Shown: piece by piece, positions 23,245 through 34,013 of the stretch
Layout of the letters: each line of letters begins with the position of its first letter
How positions within the stretch are numbered: position 1 is the first letter of the stretch
Assembly (NCBI RefSeq): GCF_052857255.1
Contig: NC_135505.1
Coordinates: forward strand, 41,439,864-41,503,863
Direction of reading: 5' to 3'
DNA length: 64,000 bases
DNA from: Amblyomma americanum
Lineage: Eukaryota > Arthropoda > Arachnida > Ixodida > Ixodidae
Position numbers and translations under genes: made by a program
The notes under the pieces: generated by a model
What the model saw: the letters and a program-made list of their open reading frames with translations, nothing else
Database searches by the model: none
Told to the model about the DNA's origin: nothing

Positions 23245-24228
23245 CGTGGCGTTGAGTATCTGACAGAGCATGAAAAATATGTAATGAATAAAGCTAGTAG
23301 GAATGCAGCTGTCATGAAAAATAGGGCACTGTGGAATTACAATAGGTATGAGGTGGTAAGAGGGATCTGGAAAGGGGTGATGGTCCCTAGCCTGACCTTC
23401 GGGAATGCGGTCCTGTGTATGAGGCCAGATGTTAAAGCAAGGCTGGAAATTAGGCAACGGGGAGTAGGGAGGTTAGCTTTGGGAGCACATGGCAATACAC
23501 CAAATCAGGGGGTACAGGGTGATATGGGATGGGCGTCTTTCGAGAGCAGAGAGGCTAGCAGTAAGATAGCATTTGAGGAACGATTGAGAAGGATGGAGGA
23601 AAAGCGGTGGGCTAGGAAAGTTTTAAGATACCTGTATATAAAGAATGTTGACACGAAATGGAGAAAGCGAACTAGAAAAATGACAAGCAAATATCTGGAC
23701 AGCAGTAAGGGCGCAAATCAACAATTATCGGTTAAGAAAAAGGTTAAAGGAACAGAGAGAGCTTTGTGGAAAACAGGGATGCTGACGAAATCGGCACTAG
23801 AAACATACCGGACCTTTAAACAGGAAATTGTCAAAGAAAATATCTATGATAATTGTAGGGGAAGTTCTTTGTTGTTTGAGGCCAGGACTGGAGTTTTGCG
23901 GACTAAGACGTATAGAGTCAGGTACCAGGAGATAGACACTTTGTGCATTGCGTGCGGAGAGGAGGAGGAAACAGCTGAACACTTGATACTTTTCTGTAAA
24001 GGGCTTCACCCTACAGTGGAAGGCAGCGGGGCTGACTTACCCAAGGCATTGAGGTTTAGGGATAGTGAAGGGAAAGTGGTTTTTAAGAGGTTAGAAGTAA
24101 CCAAGCGAAGGTTATCTGATTGGTGGCTAAAAGCAAGACAGGAGTAACATTTCACAAGACATGGCTAGGTGGCTTGAGCCACCGCCCGATGTAAAGGGTT
24201 CAGCCGTATCCATCCATCCATCCATCGA
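23245..24228 (+). mobile_element. LINE, 5'-truncated 3' end with ATCC tail (copy 1)
   Basis: Carries the C-terminal part of a non-LTR retrotransposon ORF2 followed by a short 3' UTR (GCCACCGCCCGATGTAAAGG) and an (ATCC)n tail at 24208-24226. The 5' cut at about 23245 is typical target-primed truncation. Copy 2 follows in the same orientation about 30 bp downstream. Confidence 0.85.
23251..24147 (+). CDS. LINE ORF2 C-terminal region with CCHC-type finger
   Basis: Open from about 23251 (frame of TEHEKYVMNK) to the stop at 24147. NAAVMKNRALWNYNRYEVVR, GIWKGVMVPSLTFGNAVLCM and RLALGAHGNTPNQGVQGDMG are the conserved thumb and post-RT segments. CIACGEEEETAEHLILFC near residue 232 is the C-terminal zinc finger of many LINE ORF2 proteins, and DWWLKARQE ends it. 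Endonuclease and RT catalytic domains are missing. The ATG at 23284 is simply the first in-frame Met. The frame is free of stops, so this copy is fairly young, but it has no expected function. Confidence 0.82.
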   Translation, partial: VEYLTEHEKYVMNKASRNAAVMKNRALWNYNRYEVVRGIWKGVMVPSLTFGNAVLCMRPDVKARLEIRQRGVGRLALGAHGNTPNQGVQGDMGWASFESREASSKIAFEERLRRMEEKRWARKVLRYLYIKNVDTKWRKRTRKMTSKYLDSSKGANQQLSVKKKVKGTERALWKTGMLTKSALETYRTFKQEIVKENIYDNCRGSSLLFEARTGVLRTKTYRVRYQEIDTLCIACGEEEETAEHLILFCKGLHPTVEGSGADLPKALRFRDSEGKVVFKRLEVTKRRLSDWWLKARQE

Positions 24229-24259
24229 CCCTTTGAAGCCTCTGTCGTTTGATGACTCT

Positions 24260-25722
24260 CAGTGGCTTGAATATTCTTGGCATGTTGGCGTCTCCAAACG
24301 TAACAGCACAAAAGATCTGTACACGGAAATGCAGGAACAGTCTCTAATAGCAAAAGGGCGAAGAGATGCTGGGATAATGAAACATAGGGCACTGGGGGGG
24401 GGGGGGGGGGGACAACAGGTATGAAGATGAGGATCCATAGCGCACACAATTGAGGGGACACAACACGAGCGCTAAACTTCCACTGAATTAACTTTATTTG
24501 GCGCTGACAGCCTTATAAAGGTCACGTAATGTACAGGTATCACCTACTACCAATGATTATCTTGTCAAAGCCATGATGTGTCAATTGAAAAGATCAAAAA
24601 AGAACAATAAAAACCACCAATCAGTGAGCAAGTTTCACACTATCGCCCACTCCTTGATTCTAAGAAAGCTATGTCTTTCTTTGAAGCTATGTCCACTCAA
24701 TTGTGTGTGCTATGGATCCTCATATTGACTACCCACTAGCCCGAACCCTTACCCTTGTAAGGTATGAAGACCTCAGAGGTATTTGGAAAGGAATAATGGT
24801 GCCGGGGCTTACTTTCAGGAATGCGGTTCTATGCTTAAGGGCTGAAGTTCAGTCGCAATTTGAAGTAAATCAGAGAACTGTTGGAAGATTAGCAGTAGGT
24901 GCCTACGGGAAAACCACAAACAAGGCAGTACAGGGGATATGGGCCGGGCAATGTTCGAAGCACGGGAAGCTCAGAGTAAAGTACTATGCGAAGAACGCCT
25001 GAGGAAACTGGACGATAACATGTGGGCAGCTATGGTATTTAAATACCTGTACAGAAAGAGCGTTGACTAACTGTGGCGGAAACGAACTAAAAAGCTGGCC
25101 AGTAAGTTTGCCAGAGACAAGGAAGGAGAAAGAAAGAGCATTAAACGATAGGTTAAAAACGCAGAAGATAAAAATTGGATAGATTCAATGGAAAATAAGC
25201 ATAGTGTAGAACTATATCGATGCTGGAAAAGGCAGATCAGGAAGGAAACGTTTTATGATAACTCAAGAGGCAGTGCTACCCCTCTTTCAAGCTAGGTCAC
25301 GGTGTCTTAGAACGCGCAGCTACAAAAAGAAATTTAACGAAGAAGATAACACATGTGCTGTGTGTGGTAAATCTGTACAAACAATAGAACACCGCATTCT
25401 AAAATGTTATGGTATCCATCCCGATGTCGATGCAGGCACAGACACTCTTCCTGAGGCCTTAGGGTTTAGAGATAACAATAGTCATGTAAATAAATTTGCG
25501 GTGGAAATTAGCAAAAAGCCATTGGAGGATTGGTGGCTTAAAAGCAGAGAGGTGACATGTTTTAAAGTGTACGAAGACGTATTTTAAAGAAAATGGCGAA
25601 ATTTATTAACTTACAGCAGAGTTGAACACAAATAGAGGAAAAAAAACTGAGCATGGCGGCAACTACCACTGCCACGTTTCAAGGGGGACGCTCCTACCTT
25701 CCATCCATCCATCCATCCATCC
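24260..25722 (+). mobile_element. LINE copy 2, 3' end, interrupted
   Basis: Same family as copy 1. 24290-24420 encodes SLIAKGRRDAGIMKHRALG up to NRYED. The element resumes at 24771 with LRGIWKGIMVPGLTF, continues with frameshifts and stops through 25002-25255, and shows CAVCGKSVQTIEHRILKC at about 25350-25400 and DWWLKSRE at about 25525. It ends with a 3' UTR containing CAACTACCACTGCC and an ATCC repeat at 25699-25722. An 18-G run at 24394-24411 replaces the expected Trp/Asn codons. A 332-bp insertion separates the two parts. Confidence 0.82.
24428..24759. mobile_element. 332-bp insertion with 11-bp target-site duplication
   Basis: AGGTATGAAGA stands immediately before (24417-24427) and after (24760-24770); removing one copy and the insert restores NRYED-LRGIWKG in frame. 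The insert starts ATGAGGATCCATAGCGCACA (24427-24446) and holds the inverted form of this sequence near its right side (24692-24723), about 32 bp with few mismatches. GGACACAACACGAGCGCT at about 24456 is a motif I associate with tick Penelope-like element ends, so a short Penelope-derived insert is my best guess. Confidence 0.75.
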
Positions 25723-26110
25723 AATTGTGAACTGCTGTTCCCTTGCTAGACTGTTAATCATTACTTTGGTTTCCTGAATGTTAATTTTTAGACCCACCTC
25801 TCTGCTGCTCTGCCTGTCTAACGTTTTGACCATGTTCTTCAGTTCATCACCTGAGTGACTCATCAAGGCAATGTCATCAGCGAATCGCCGATTGTTAGGT
25901 ATTCTTCGTTAACACTTGTTCCCAACTGGTCACAACTCAGGCCTCGGAATACCTCCTATAAACATGCGATGAATAGCATTGGCGAGACCTTGTCTCCTTG
26001 CCTTACGCCCTTGACTGACACTGTTGTGGCTGATGGTTTTTATGGATTTTACATTTTTGTTGAATGACCCTCTTTTTCGTGCAGTCATATTCTTGAAAGG
26101 AATGTTTTCC
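25723..26110 (-). pseudogene. RTE-like reverse transcriptase fragment
   Basis: The minus strand encodes RRFADDIALMSHSGDELKNM and VGLKINIQETKVM: the catalytic [Y/F]xDD box and the following segment of an RTE-type RT. Upstream, QGRKARRQGLANAIHRMF is a frameshifted version of the QGD..SP.LF box. Stops separate the parts. It adjoins the ATCC tail of the LINE on one side and is 130 bp from the gypsy LTR on the other. Confidence 0.75.
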
Positions 26111-26241
26111 CAGATCAGTAGCATCATGTGACTTCAGCCATGTGATTACATATTTTCAAAAGTAACATGGCCTTCTTTGTGCGCATATGTGCCCGTACAA
26201 AAGTTTTCCGTTTGTTACCTTGGCAGTGTATGTACTGATAT

Positions 26242-26618
26242 TGTCACGTAGTGGTGACGGCAGTCGAATCAGCGATGAAGACGGAAAAAAAGGGTCTTCT
26301 AAAACAAAACTGTTTATTGGGGCTGACTTGCACCCAAAACGGACTGAATCACTCGGCGGCAGCGAAGCGACAAGCGTGCTCGGCGGTCGCCGAACAGAAT
26401 GCCCGCCGCTGTCGGCCGTGCTCAATTTAAAGCGGATAGCGAACTTTCGAGATAAAGCGTGCAAAGTTACTAGAACATTCCGGAACAACGTAGAATCAGC
26501 TCAGCCTGGCTGCGATCAATCGAGATAAATCTTGTCGTGTCTTGCGTTGCAAACAAAGCGATAAAGTGGTGTGGCGGCAGATTAGAAGAACGAACAAAAA
26601 CTACAAATATTCGCAGCA
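26242..26618 (-). repeat. 3' LTR of the gypsy element
   Basis: Begins TGTCACGTAGTGGTGAC and ends in GCAGCA on the plus strand. Matches 31792-32180. It contains AACTGTTTATTGGGGC, ACTCGGCGGC and CTTTCGAGATAAAGC, landmarks also visible in the solo LTR at 61477. Confidence 0.92.
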
Positions 26619-26620
26619 TT

Positions 26621-26632
26621 ACTCCCCTCTCA
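26621..26632 (-). other. Polypurine tract of the gypsy element
   Basis: The minus strand reads GAGAGGGGAGT immediately before the 3' LTR, the expected place and composition for priming plus-strand DNA synthesis. Confidence 0.65.
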
Positions 26633-26728
26633 AAGAAGCATCGACCCGATGCATTAAAACAAATAATGCGACTAGTAAGAGAAAAAAACAGATCTTGCGA
26701 AAAATAGAGCATGGAAATGCAGCGGCCT

Positions 26729-26962
26729 TTAGCGCGCAGAATACGGCTTCAGACGGAATAAATGGGCAACTTCTGGTCGTACGCGGCGTCGCTGGTATGC
26801 AGGCATTGCGTCAGGGATGACATCATAATCCAGTTCACCTAGCTGACGGAGAACCCTGTACGGGCTGTAATAACGGCGCAAAAGCTTATCAATCAATCCA
26901 CGGCGGCGAATGGCGTCCACACCCAGACTTGGTCTCCTGGCTTGTATTCCGCGTTGCGTCAT
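26729..26962 (-). pseudogene. gypsy Pol: integrase C-terminal tail
   Basis: Reads RRRGLIDKLLRRYYSPYRVL, then LGELDYDVIPDAMP and RPEVAHLFRLKPYSAR, the C-terminal SH3/GPY-like region of gypsy integrases. It overlaps the preceding ORF by a few bases in a different frame and ends about 110 bp before the PPT. Confidence 0.8.
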
Positions 26963-27852
26963 AGGTTGTAGCGTCTGGCGTCGGACAGCTGCTGATCTTT
27001 GATCCGTAATCGGGCAAGCCTTCGAGCTTCTTCTGCGCGTTGAAGGTAGGCGGCGACGTCGACGTTCTCTTCTTCTGTAACGTTGGGCAGCATGGCGTCT
27101 AGCGTGGTCGTGGCCTCCCTGCCATGGACGAGCCTAAAAGGCGTCATCTGCGTGGTCTCTTGCACTGCGATGTTGTAGGCGAAGACGACGTAAGGCAGGA
27201 TGACATCCCAGGTTTTGTGTTCGGCATCGACATACATGGCGAGCATATCGGCGATGGTTTTTTTCAGGCGCTCGGTCAGTCCGTTGGTCTGCGGATGGTA
27301 TGCAGTTGTCCTCCGGTGGCTGGTTTGGCTGTAACGCAGGATGGCTTGCGTTAGTTCCGCCGTGAATGCTGTTCCTCTGTTCGTGATGAGCACATCGGGG
27401 GCGCCGTGTCGAAGAATGCATTCCGCGAAAAATTTGGCAATTTCTGCTGCTGTTTTGTTAGGTAGGGCTTTCGCCTCGGCGTAGCAGGTCAGGTAGTCGG
27501 TCGCTATGATGATTTACATATTTCCAGATGACGTTGGGAAAAGGGCCAAGCAATTCCATGCCCATCTGCTGAAAGGGCCTTGAGGGAGGTTCAATGGGGT
27601 TCAGAAATCATGCTGGTCGTGTGGGAGGGGTCTTTCGTCGCTGACAATCTTGGCAGGATTTCACATAGTGTGCGACATCGGCAGACAGTCGGGGTCAGTA
27701 ATACTTGTCTTGTATGCGGCGGAGGGTGCGAGTAAACCCGAGATGTCTAGCTGTGAAGCCTGTAGAACTTCTTTGCGGAGGCAAGCAGGTACAACAACGA
27801 GGTAGGCTGTTTTGCTCGCTGCAAACTTCTTCACGGGGATTTCACTCTGCAC
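26959..27852 (-). pseudogene. gypsy Pol: integrase
   Basis: 27852-27500 holds frameshifted remains of the zinc-binding domain and the first catalytic Asp (ATDYLT near 27500). 27393-26959 is open: VLITNRGTAF, where the second catalytic Asp is Asn (codon about 27381-27379), SHRRTTAYHPQTNGLTERLK with the catalytic Glu, and FAYNIAVQETTQMTPFRLV. The D-to-N change alone should abolish strand transfer. Confidence 0.85.
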
Positions 27853-28550
27853 AAAGAAGGAAGACAGTCCTCGCTTGAATGAAGGGGGGGGGGGGGTGAA
27901 GAAACCTTGCCTTTCGGGTACTCGATGAAGCGTTTTAGGTCGGGGTCCGAGCGTTGCTGCTGGGCAAAAGTGCTGGGGCTGATGGGTCCCAGGAAGGCGT
28001 CCTCATCGTCGCCCGGCGGCGGTTTATCTACAGGGGCTCGTGAGAGGCAATCGTCGTCAGAGTGCTTGCGTCCGGACTTGTAAACAACGGTGGCGTCAAA
28101 CCACTGGAGACGCAGACTCGACCGAGCGAGTCGGCCAGAGGGGTCCTTGAAATTGACGAGCCAGCACAGCGCGTGGTGATCGCTGACCACCATGAATGGT
28201 CGTCCGTACAGGTAGGGGCGGAATTTTGACGTGGCCCAGATGATAGCAAGGCACTGCTTCTCAGTTGTCGAATAGTTAGCCTCGCTCTTGGAAAGAGAAC
28301 GGCTAGTCTATGCGATGACCTTCTCCAGCCCGTCGCTTCTTTGAACGAGAACGGCACCTAGGCCCACGCTGCTTGCGTCGGTATGAACTTCAGTATCGGC
28401 GTTTTCATCAAAATGCGCGAAGATCGCTGGGTACTGTAAACGATGCTGAAGTTCCTTGAAAGCTTCTGCTTGCGGCGCTTCCCATTTAAACGGCACGTCT
28501 GCTTTCGTCAGTTGGGTCAGGGGCTCGGCGATGCGCGAAATATTTTTCAC
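27831..28550 (-). pseudogene. gypsy Pol: RNase H and connection
   Basis: 28550-28308 reads LTQLTKADVPFKWEAPQAEA, then TDASSVGLGAVLVQRSDG, the first catalytic Asp of the gypsy RNase H. After a stop at the expected AYASRS position, 28193-27831 continues with VVSDHHALCWL and YKSGRKHSDDDCLSR, the usual RNase H to integrase junction. A 14-G run near 27885 disturbs the following frame. Confidence 0.85.
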
Positions 28551-28679
28551 AAATCGTCGCTAATATGCGCACAGTCCGAGAAATTTGTGCACCGCTGCCT
28601 TCGGCTGCCGGTGGAAACTGTTCAATAGCAGCTGTTTTCTGCGGATCCAGGCGTACTCCCTCCTTGCTAATGATGAGGC

Positions 28680-29020
28680 CTAGAAACAGCAGCTCTTCGT
28701 AGGCAAAGTGGCCTTAAAGGTTATGCCAGACGACTTGATGGCGTCTAGTACTGTTCGAAGTCTTTTGAAGTGCTCTTCAAAGTTCGAGGCGAAGACAACG
28801 ACGTCATCTAAATATACCAGACAAATTTGCCACTTCAGGCCAGCCAGCCCTGTATCCATTACTCGCTGAAACGTCGCTGGTGCGGAATAGAGACCAAATG
28901 GCATCACCTTGAATTCAAACAGCCCATCCGGAGTGTTGAATGCAATCTTCTCGCGATCTTCTTCGTCGGCCTCAATTTGCCAGTTGCCACTCTTGAGCTC
29001 CATCGATGAAAACTATTTGG
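28680..29020 (-). pseudogene. gypsy Pol: RT palm with YLDD
   Basis: Begins at MELKSGNWQIEADEEDREK and includes FKVMPFGLYSAPATFQRVMD and LVYLDDVVVFA; YLDD is the RT catalytic pair (plus strand about 28801-28815). A frameshift follows after KSSGITFKA. Motifs are otherwise preserved. Confidence 0.88.
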
Positions 29021-30263
29021 CGTTGCAGGGGCGGTCCAGTGTGTCGTCGATGCGGGGGAGCGGGTAGACGTCCTTCTTTGTTATGTTGTTCAAGCGGCGG
29101 TAATCCACGCGGAATTGAAGTGCGCCGTCTTTCTTTCTCACTAGAACAACCGGTGCCGCCCATGGGCTGTTTGAAGGCTGGAAGACGTCGTCGCGAAGCA
29201 TTTCTTCGACTTGGTCCCGAATGGCTTGTCGTTCTCGCGGAGACACACGGTAGGGGTTTTGACGGAGAGGTCGGACGTGTTGATCCGTTATAATGCGATG
29301 CTTGGCAATTGGCGTCTGTCGCACCTTCGGCGATGTCGAAAAGCACTCACTGTAGTTTTGAAGCAGATTGCGGATCTGGTCTTGTCTGTTCCGGTGCAGG
29401 GCTGGGTTGATGTCGAAACTGGGCGAGTTCTCTTGGTCAGGCGAATCTTCTGCGGAGGGGACGGGGAGGGCGAAGGAGTCTCGTACCTCGGATATTTCGT
29501 CGAAGAAAGCAATCGTCGTTCCTCTGTTAATATGCCGGTATTCTTCGCTGAAGTTAGTCAGCAGTACTTCGGCCTGGCCATTGCGGAAATGTGCGATGCC
29601 TCTTGCGATGCTGATTCCTCGGTCTAGTAGCAACTGCATGTTCCCCTCGATGATGGCTTCAGCGTTTATGGATTTCGTGGCGCCTACGGTCACGATAACG
29701 CTTGAACGGGGTGGGACGCTCACTTGTTCCTCCAGGACACTTAGGGCAACGTGATTTTCCCGAGTTTTCATCGAAGCGATGGCTTCGTCCGTCGAAAGCG
29801 TGATAAGCTTGGATCGCAGGTCAATGATCGCCTGATGCTCATTAAGGAAATTCATACCCAAGATCAATTCGCGGGAGCATTGCGGTAGCACAACAAAGGT
29901 CGCAGGATAGGTATGTTCTTTGACAGTCACTCGCGCTGTGCATCGTCCTGATAGTGTATTGAGGTGGCCCCCTGCGGTGCGAATTTTTGGGCCGTTCCAA
30001 GCCGTTGTGACTTTTCTCAGCTGCGCAGCGAATGTTCCATTCATCACTGAGTAATCGGCTCCTGTGTCGACTAGAGCGGTAACATTTCGACCGTCGATAG
30101 TCACTTCTAAGTCGGAGGTCGTGGCTCTTGCATTGCATGTCGCTCTCGGCGTCGGGTCACGGCTTCGTCGCGTATGCGAGTCGCGGGTGGGGTGTGTGGT
30201 CGAATATCTTCTGGGTGGCGGCTCCGTTTTCAAGGCAGTTTGCGTCCTTGTCGGGATTCTCAT
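29013..30263 (-). pseudogene. gypsy Pol: retropepsin and RT N-terminal part
   Basis: 416 codons open. ALVDTGADYSVM (about residues 62-73) is an intact retropepsin active site, and ELILGMNFL the second conserved block. Then comes a linker and the RT start: VEEMLRDDVFQPSNSPWAAP, VLVRKKDGALQFRVDYRRLN and YPLPRIDDTLD. The frame is lost at about 29020 just before the MDLKSG box, where the sequence continues in another frame. Confidence 0.88.
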
Positions 30264-30399
30264 TGTGTTTGGCGTCGGTGGAGCGAGTGGAGCGAGTGTC
30301 GGTTCTTCATGCGGCGTCGCGGCTGCAGCGTCTTCATGGGGCGTGGTCGGTGGAGGATCTTCGGCGTTTCGCTCGTGAGCAACCTCACCTCCAGAGGTT

Positions 30400-31116
30400 G
30401 CTGCCTTTAGTTTCCCCTACGGGGGCTGGGAGATCTTCCTCGTACCCCGGCTGCGTAGCTGCGGCGTGGCGACGCAAACCGCGAGGTTGACGGCGATCGA
30501 TGGTGAGCGCGAAAAGCGGTTCGGCGTGTGCTCTTCTCGACGTAGGTACTCGTCGATTTCCTGCGGGGCATTGTACGAAGCGTGGTCATGGGGCGTTAAT
30601 GGCAAATCCTCGAAGACCGATACGTCGGTACGGGCAGTGACGAAGAATATGGCCGGCCTCACCGCAATGGAAGCACAACGACCGGTTGTCGGAAGTCCTC
30701 CAGACGTCGCATTTCCTGGGGCTTGAGCGTCGGCCTTAGGCTGGGCGGGCGGGGGCTGGGAGGCGGCGTTGTGGAACAAGTGGCTCATCTAAGGGACGAC
30801 GTGGGGGTTGTCATTGGGGCTGAGCAGTTCTTACTGCAGCGGCGTAGGTCATGACCTGGGGTTCTGTGGCCGTCAGGGTGCCAAGTGCCAGTTGCACTTC
30901 TTCCCGTACCACACCCATCAGAGTCGCTGCTTGTGGCTGTGGGGAGGATGGCAGTAATCTGCGTAGCTCCTCTCGGACGATTTCGCGGATAACTTCCCGA
31001 GAGCTGTCGCTGGTGTTGGCCGGCGTGTCCGAACGAATCGCACAGGCAGAGTAAGGGCGATTGTACTGCTGAGCTCGGACGTCGAGGGTCTTCTCAATCG
31101 TGCAGGCTTCTTGCAT
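30400..31116 (-). pseudogene. gypsy Gag C-terminal part with CCHC knuckle
   Basis: 31116-30811 reads MQEACTIEKTLDVRAQQYNR, a segment rich in REIVREELRRLL and ending near TYAAAVRTAQPQ. Then, in another frame, CFHCGEAGHILRHC (about 30675-30634) forms the CCHC zinc knuckle for RNA binding. Downstream the frame is again broken before the protease. I join these only as parts of one ancestral Gag. Confidence 0.75.
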
Positions 31117-31584
31117 GAATTACTCTGCTGTTTATGGCGGCTAGCGGGCGAAGCTGCCAAAGAGTTGTTCTTTTACGCCGCGCTTAAAAAACTGAACTTT
31201 CTTTTCCTCGGTCATCTCGGGGTCGGCGCGGCGAAATTGGCGCTTCATCTCCTCGACGTAACCGCGGACGGCCTCATTCGGAAGCTGGATCCTGGACTCG
31301 AGGAGTCGTTCGGCTCTTTTTTTCCTCCCGACACTGGCGAATACCTTCAATAGTTCTCTCTTGAATAGCTCCCATGTCGTAAGGGACGACTCGTAGTTTT
31401 CGTACCACGTGCGTGCGGAGCCATCCAATGGGAAAAACACGTGTCCAATCTTTGCCGCATCACCCCACTTGTTGAATGACGCCACGCGCTCAAATTGGTC
31501 CAACCATTCTTTAGGGTCTTCGCCTAGGGATCCATTAAAAGTTGGCGGCACCCGCAGCTGCTGCAGTATGATCGGTGTCGACAT
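31117..31584 (-). pseudogene. gypsy Gag, capsid part
   Basis: Starts MSTPIILQQLRVPPTFNG, then DPKEWLDQFERVASFNKWGD, ARTWYENYESSLTTWELFK and LPNEAVRGYVEEMKRQFRRA: a gypsy Gag core. The frame stops at 31141 after LFGSFAR. The continuing Gag is found at 31116 and below in another frame, so one frameshift separates them. The start Met is close to the 5' LTR and fits a leader of about 200 bases. Confidence 0.85.
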
Positions 31585-31771
31585 CTTCGGAGAAGTTGCG
31601 GTGCTCGTACCAGCGTCTTTTCGCTGTCTGGTGCGGTCCGGCAGTTACCCGAACTCAGGCTCCTCTCCCTGGAGACGTCGGCTGGATGGCTGAGCTGCTG
31701 GCTTGTCCTTGGGTGCGAAGCGCTGCGGGCTGGCTTCACGACTTGAAGGGGGCGTCCGGAACATGGAAGGC

Positions 31772-31789
31772 TACCCCGCACCTCCACCA
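31772..31789 (-). other. Primer-binding site of the gypsy element
   Basis: The plus strand ACCCCGCACCTCCACCA ends in CCA, giving a minus-strand PBS that starts TGGTGGAGGTGCGGGG two bases inside the 5' LTR. The sequence is similar in style to the PBS candidates at 6766 and 52872. Confidence 0.7.
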
Positions 31790-31791
31790 GA

Positions 31792-32180
31792 TGTCACGTA
31801 GTGGTGACCGCAGTGGAAGCAGCGATGAAGACGTGGAAAAGGGTCTTCTAAAAGAAAACTGTTTATTGGGCTGGTTTGCACCCAAAATGGACTGAATCAC
31901 TCGGCGGCGTCGAAGCGACAAGCGTGCGACAGAATTCCCGCCGCTGTCGGCCATGCTCAATCACTCTGATAGCGAACTTTCGTGCTGATAGCGAACTGAT
32001 AGCGAACTTTCGAGTTAAAGCGTGCAAAGTTACTAGAACATATCCGAACAACGTAGATTCAGTTCAGCCTGGCTGCGATCAATCGAGATAAATCTAGTCG
32101 CGTCTTCGTCCCAAACAAAGCGATAAATTGGTTTGGCGGCAGATTTGAAAAACGAACAAACACAGCAAATATTCGCGGCA
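31792..32180 (-). repeat. 5' LTR of the gypsy element
   Basis: Begins TGTCACGTAGTGGTGAC and ends GCGGCA. It has an internal duplication of GATAGCGAACTTTCG/GATAGCGAACT at about 31967-32010 that the 3' LTR lacks. As the 5' LTR it should hold the promoter, but no TATA box is obvious. Confidence 0.92.
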
Positions 32181-32184
32181 ATAT

Positions 32185-34010
32185 GCTCCTAAACGCGTGG
32201 TCACTGTGTGTGTGCGTGTGTGTGTATGTGTGTGTGTCCTTGATATGTCCTTGCTATAGTCTTAAGTTCAGCATTGGAACAAAAAGGCAGCAGTTGCATG
32301 TTTGCATGGCAGTAATTTTTTTCTTTTATCATGCAAAAGTTAATAATGACTTTTTTCTTTACATGCAGAAGTTTGGTTTCATCTGCCGCCATTTTAGTTT
32401 CTGTTATCTCGAGGCATATGAAACATTTGTTGTGTAGCAGCTGCAGCGTTCTCAAAGGGCTCGCACTTTGTTCATGCTGTCATTTGGCTACACTGTTTTT
32501 AACACTGAATAAATTTGTATTTTCTATAAGGGGGTGTCTCGTGAAAAAAAAAAATATTATTCTGCTGGAAGGTTTACTTCGGAGCACTGCTTTCACGTGT
32601 TAAGTGCTTTTGGCTCCTGATAGTGGTTATTTTTTATAGATTCGAGTCCCAGTAAATGAGAACTGCTTAATGAAAGTGCAGAGAACAGTGTGTCGAGTTT
32701 TCGTTCATTTCCACTACGTTACAAACCAGAAAAAAGTATCCAAGCTATACTCAAACTAAATAGCAAACCATAGCTTACATTCTTATTATGAATTAGTCTA
32801 ACGCACTTTATTTCCATTATTTCTAAGCGAAATATAGGTACTCCAGCCACCATATGTTAGGGTTTCCCATAATTTCTTTGCGGTTCTTTTAATCAATGTG
32901 GAATGAAATCCGTGTATGGATACTGCCCAGAAAGACTATCACTAAAGCATGCACTTTGCAATTCGCTGTCCCTTTCTACAGAAAAATACAATCAAAAGCA
33001 TGTGGCTGGTCCGGCGCGTGCTGAGCTGTGTTCCTTTCTGTGTTTTCAATAAGCAATTTTTGCCAAATTCTAAAGCATTTGCGGTCGGGTGGCAAGGATT
33101 TTTTTCCAAGATATGACTAGCAGAAGTGGCTGTGTGCTTCTCGAAAATCAGCCAGCGAGCAGCTGCGTTTACGAAAACAGACGCTGCAAATCGAATGCTT
33201 GCGTTAATGGATAGCAAGATTATGCCGTTCCCTTTAACAAGCCCCCAAAATTCACAGAATTATAACGATTACTGTACTCAAGAAGCATGCTGACCATAGA
33301 GTTACATCGGCTACAAGTTGCGAATACGCGTGCAGACGGCCCGCTACCGGTCACTTCCAGATTAAGCCGCTGTTTCAAGCAGTAGCCAGTGCGCCGAGCG
33401 TTATTTTGCCTCCAGCGGGGATAGCCTTGCCTTAATCACCGTGAATTGCTGAGCCGGAGCGCTCGTATATTTCTGTTGTAAAAGTTTGGGGTAACCGCGA
33501 CGATACCCGTAGTAGCATTGTAGTCGACCGCTGTCTACAATGATCCATTAGCAATACTCCCGCGGTGTTGACACATTATCTTCTACAAAAAAAGCAACTT
33601 TAAAAGGTAACAAAGGAAGTGTTATAACAACCGCCTCTACTGAGGAGGTGGTTGCCTATCGCAATATATAATAAAGCATACGAACAGCGCAACGCTGATT
33701 GTGCAGAGTCAAGAAAAATTTGTCCAGATTAATCAACAATAACCTGTAATATTTAAGTTAATAATGCAAGGAATGTCTCCCCACGACGAAAGAAAACTGA
33801 TGATAACGGGTGTGCCATTTGCATCTGAGCGGTTCCACGCCGCACGATCCCCGCCGCAGCGTCAGGTTGGCTAGCAGCGTTGTTTACAAAATGGTCGGGC
33901 CAAAGTTAGCGGCGGGGTCACAGAAGCAGCAATCTGACAACAATGATAAACACCAAAATGGCCGCCCCTGCTTACCGCCGTGCTACAGTGTCGGTTCTCT
34001 AAATTTTTAT
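32185..34010. other. Non-coding; TG microsatellite at its start
   Basis: A (TG/CG)n tract lies at 32203-32240. The rest has AT-rich sequence up to about 33.7 kb, then a GC-richer block (33.8-34.0 kb) with no supported gene. Confidence 0.4.
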
Positions 34011-34013
34011 TGA

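Larger units (their letters stand above)
26242..32180 (-). mobile_element. Full-length Ty3/gypsy LTR retrotransposon, decayed
   Basis: Both LTRs, PBS, PPT and a 4-bp target duplication (ATAT at 26238-26241 and 32181-32184) are present. Coding order on the minus strand is gag (31584), zinc knuckle (30.65 kb), protease (30.06 kb), RT (29.3-28.7 kb), RNase H (28.55-28.2 kb), integrase (27.7-26.95 kb) and a C-terminal tail (26.96-26.73 kb): the normal gypsy order. Frameshifts and stops divide every ORF. The LTRs (377 and 389 bp) differ by scattered substitutions and indels, so the copy is old and cannot move by itself. Confidence 0.93.

Noticed and set aside
22921..23457. 178-codon minus-strand frame
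   Set aside because: Crosses the Harbinger end, a G-run and the antisense of the LINE; composite of unrelated sequences.
30064..30490. Plus-strand open frames
   Set aside because: Antisense shadows of gypsy gag/protease.
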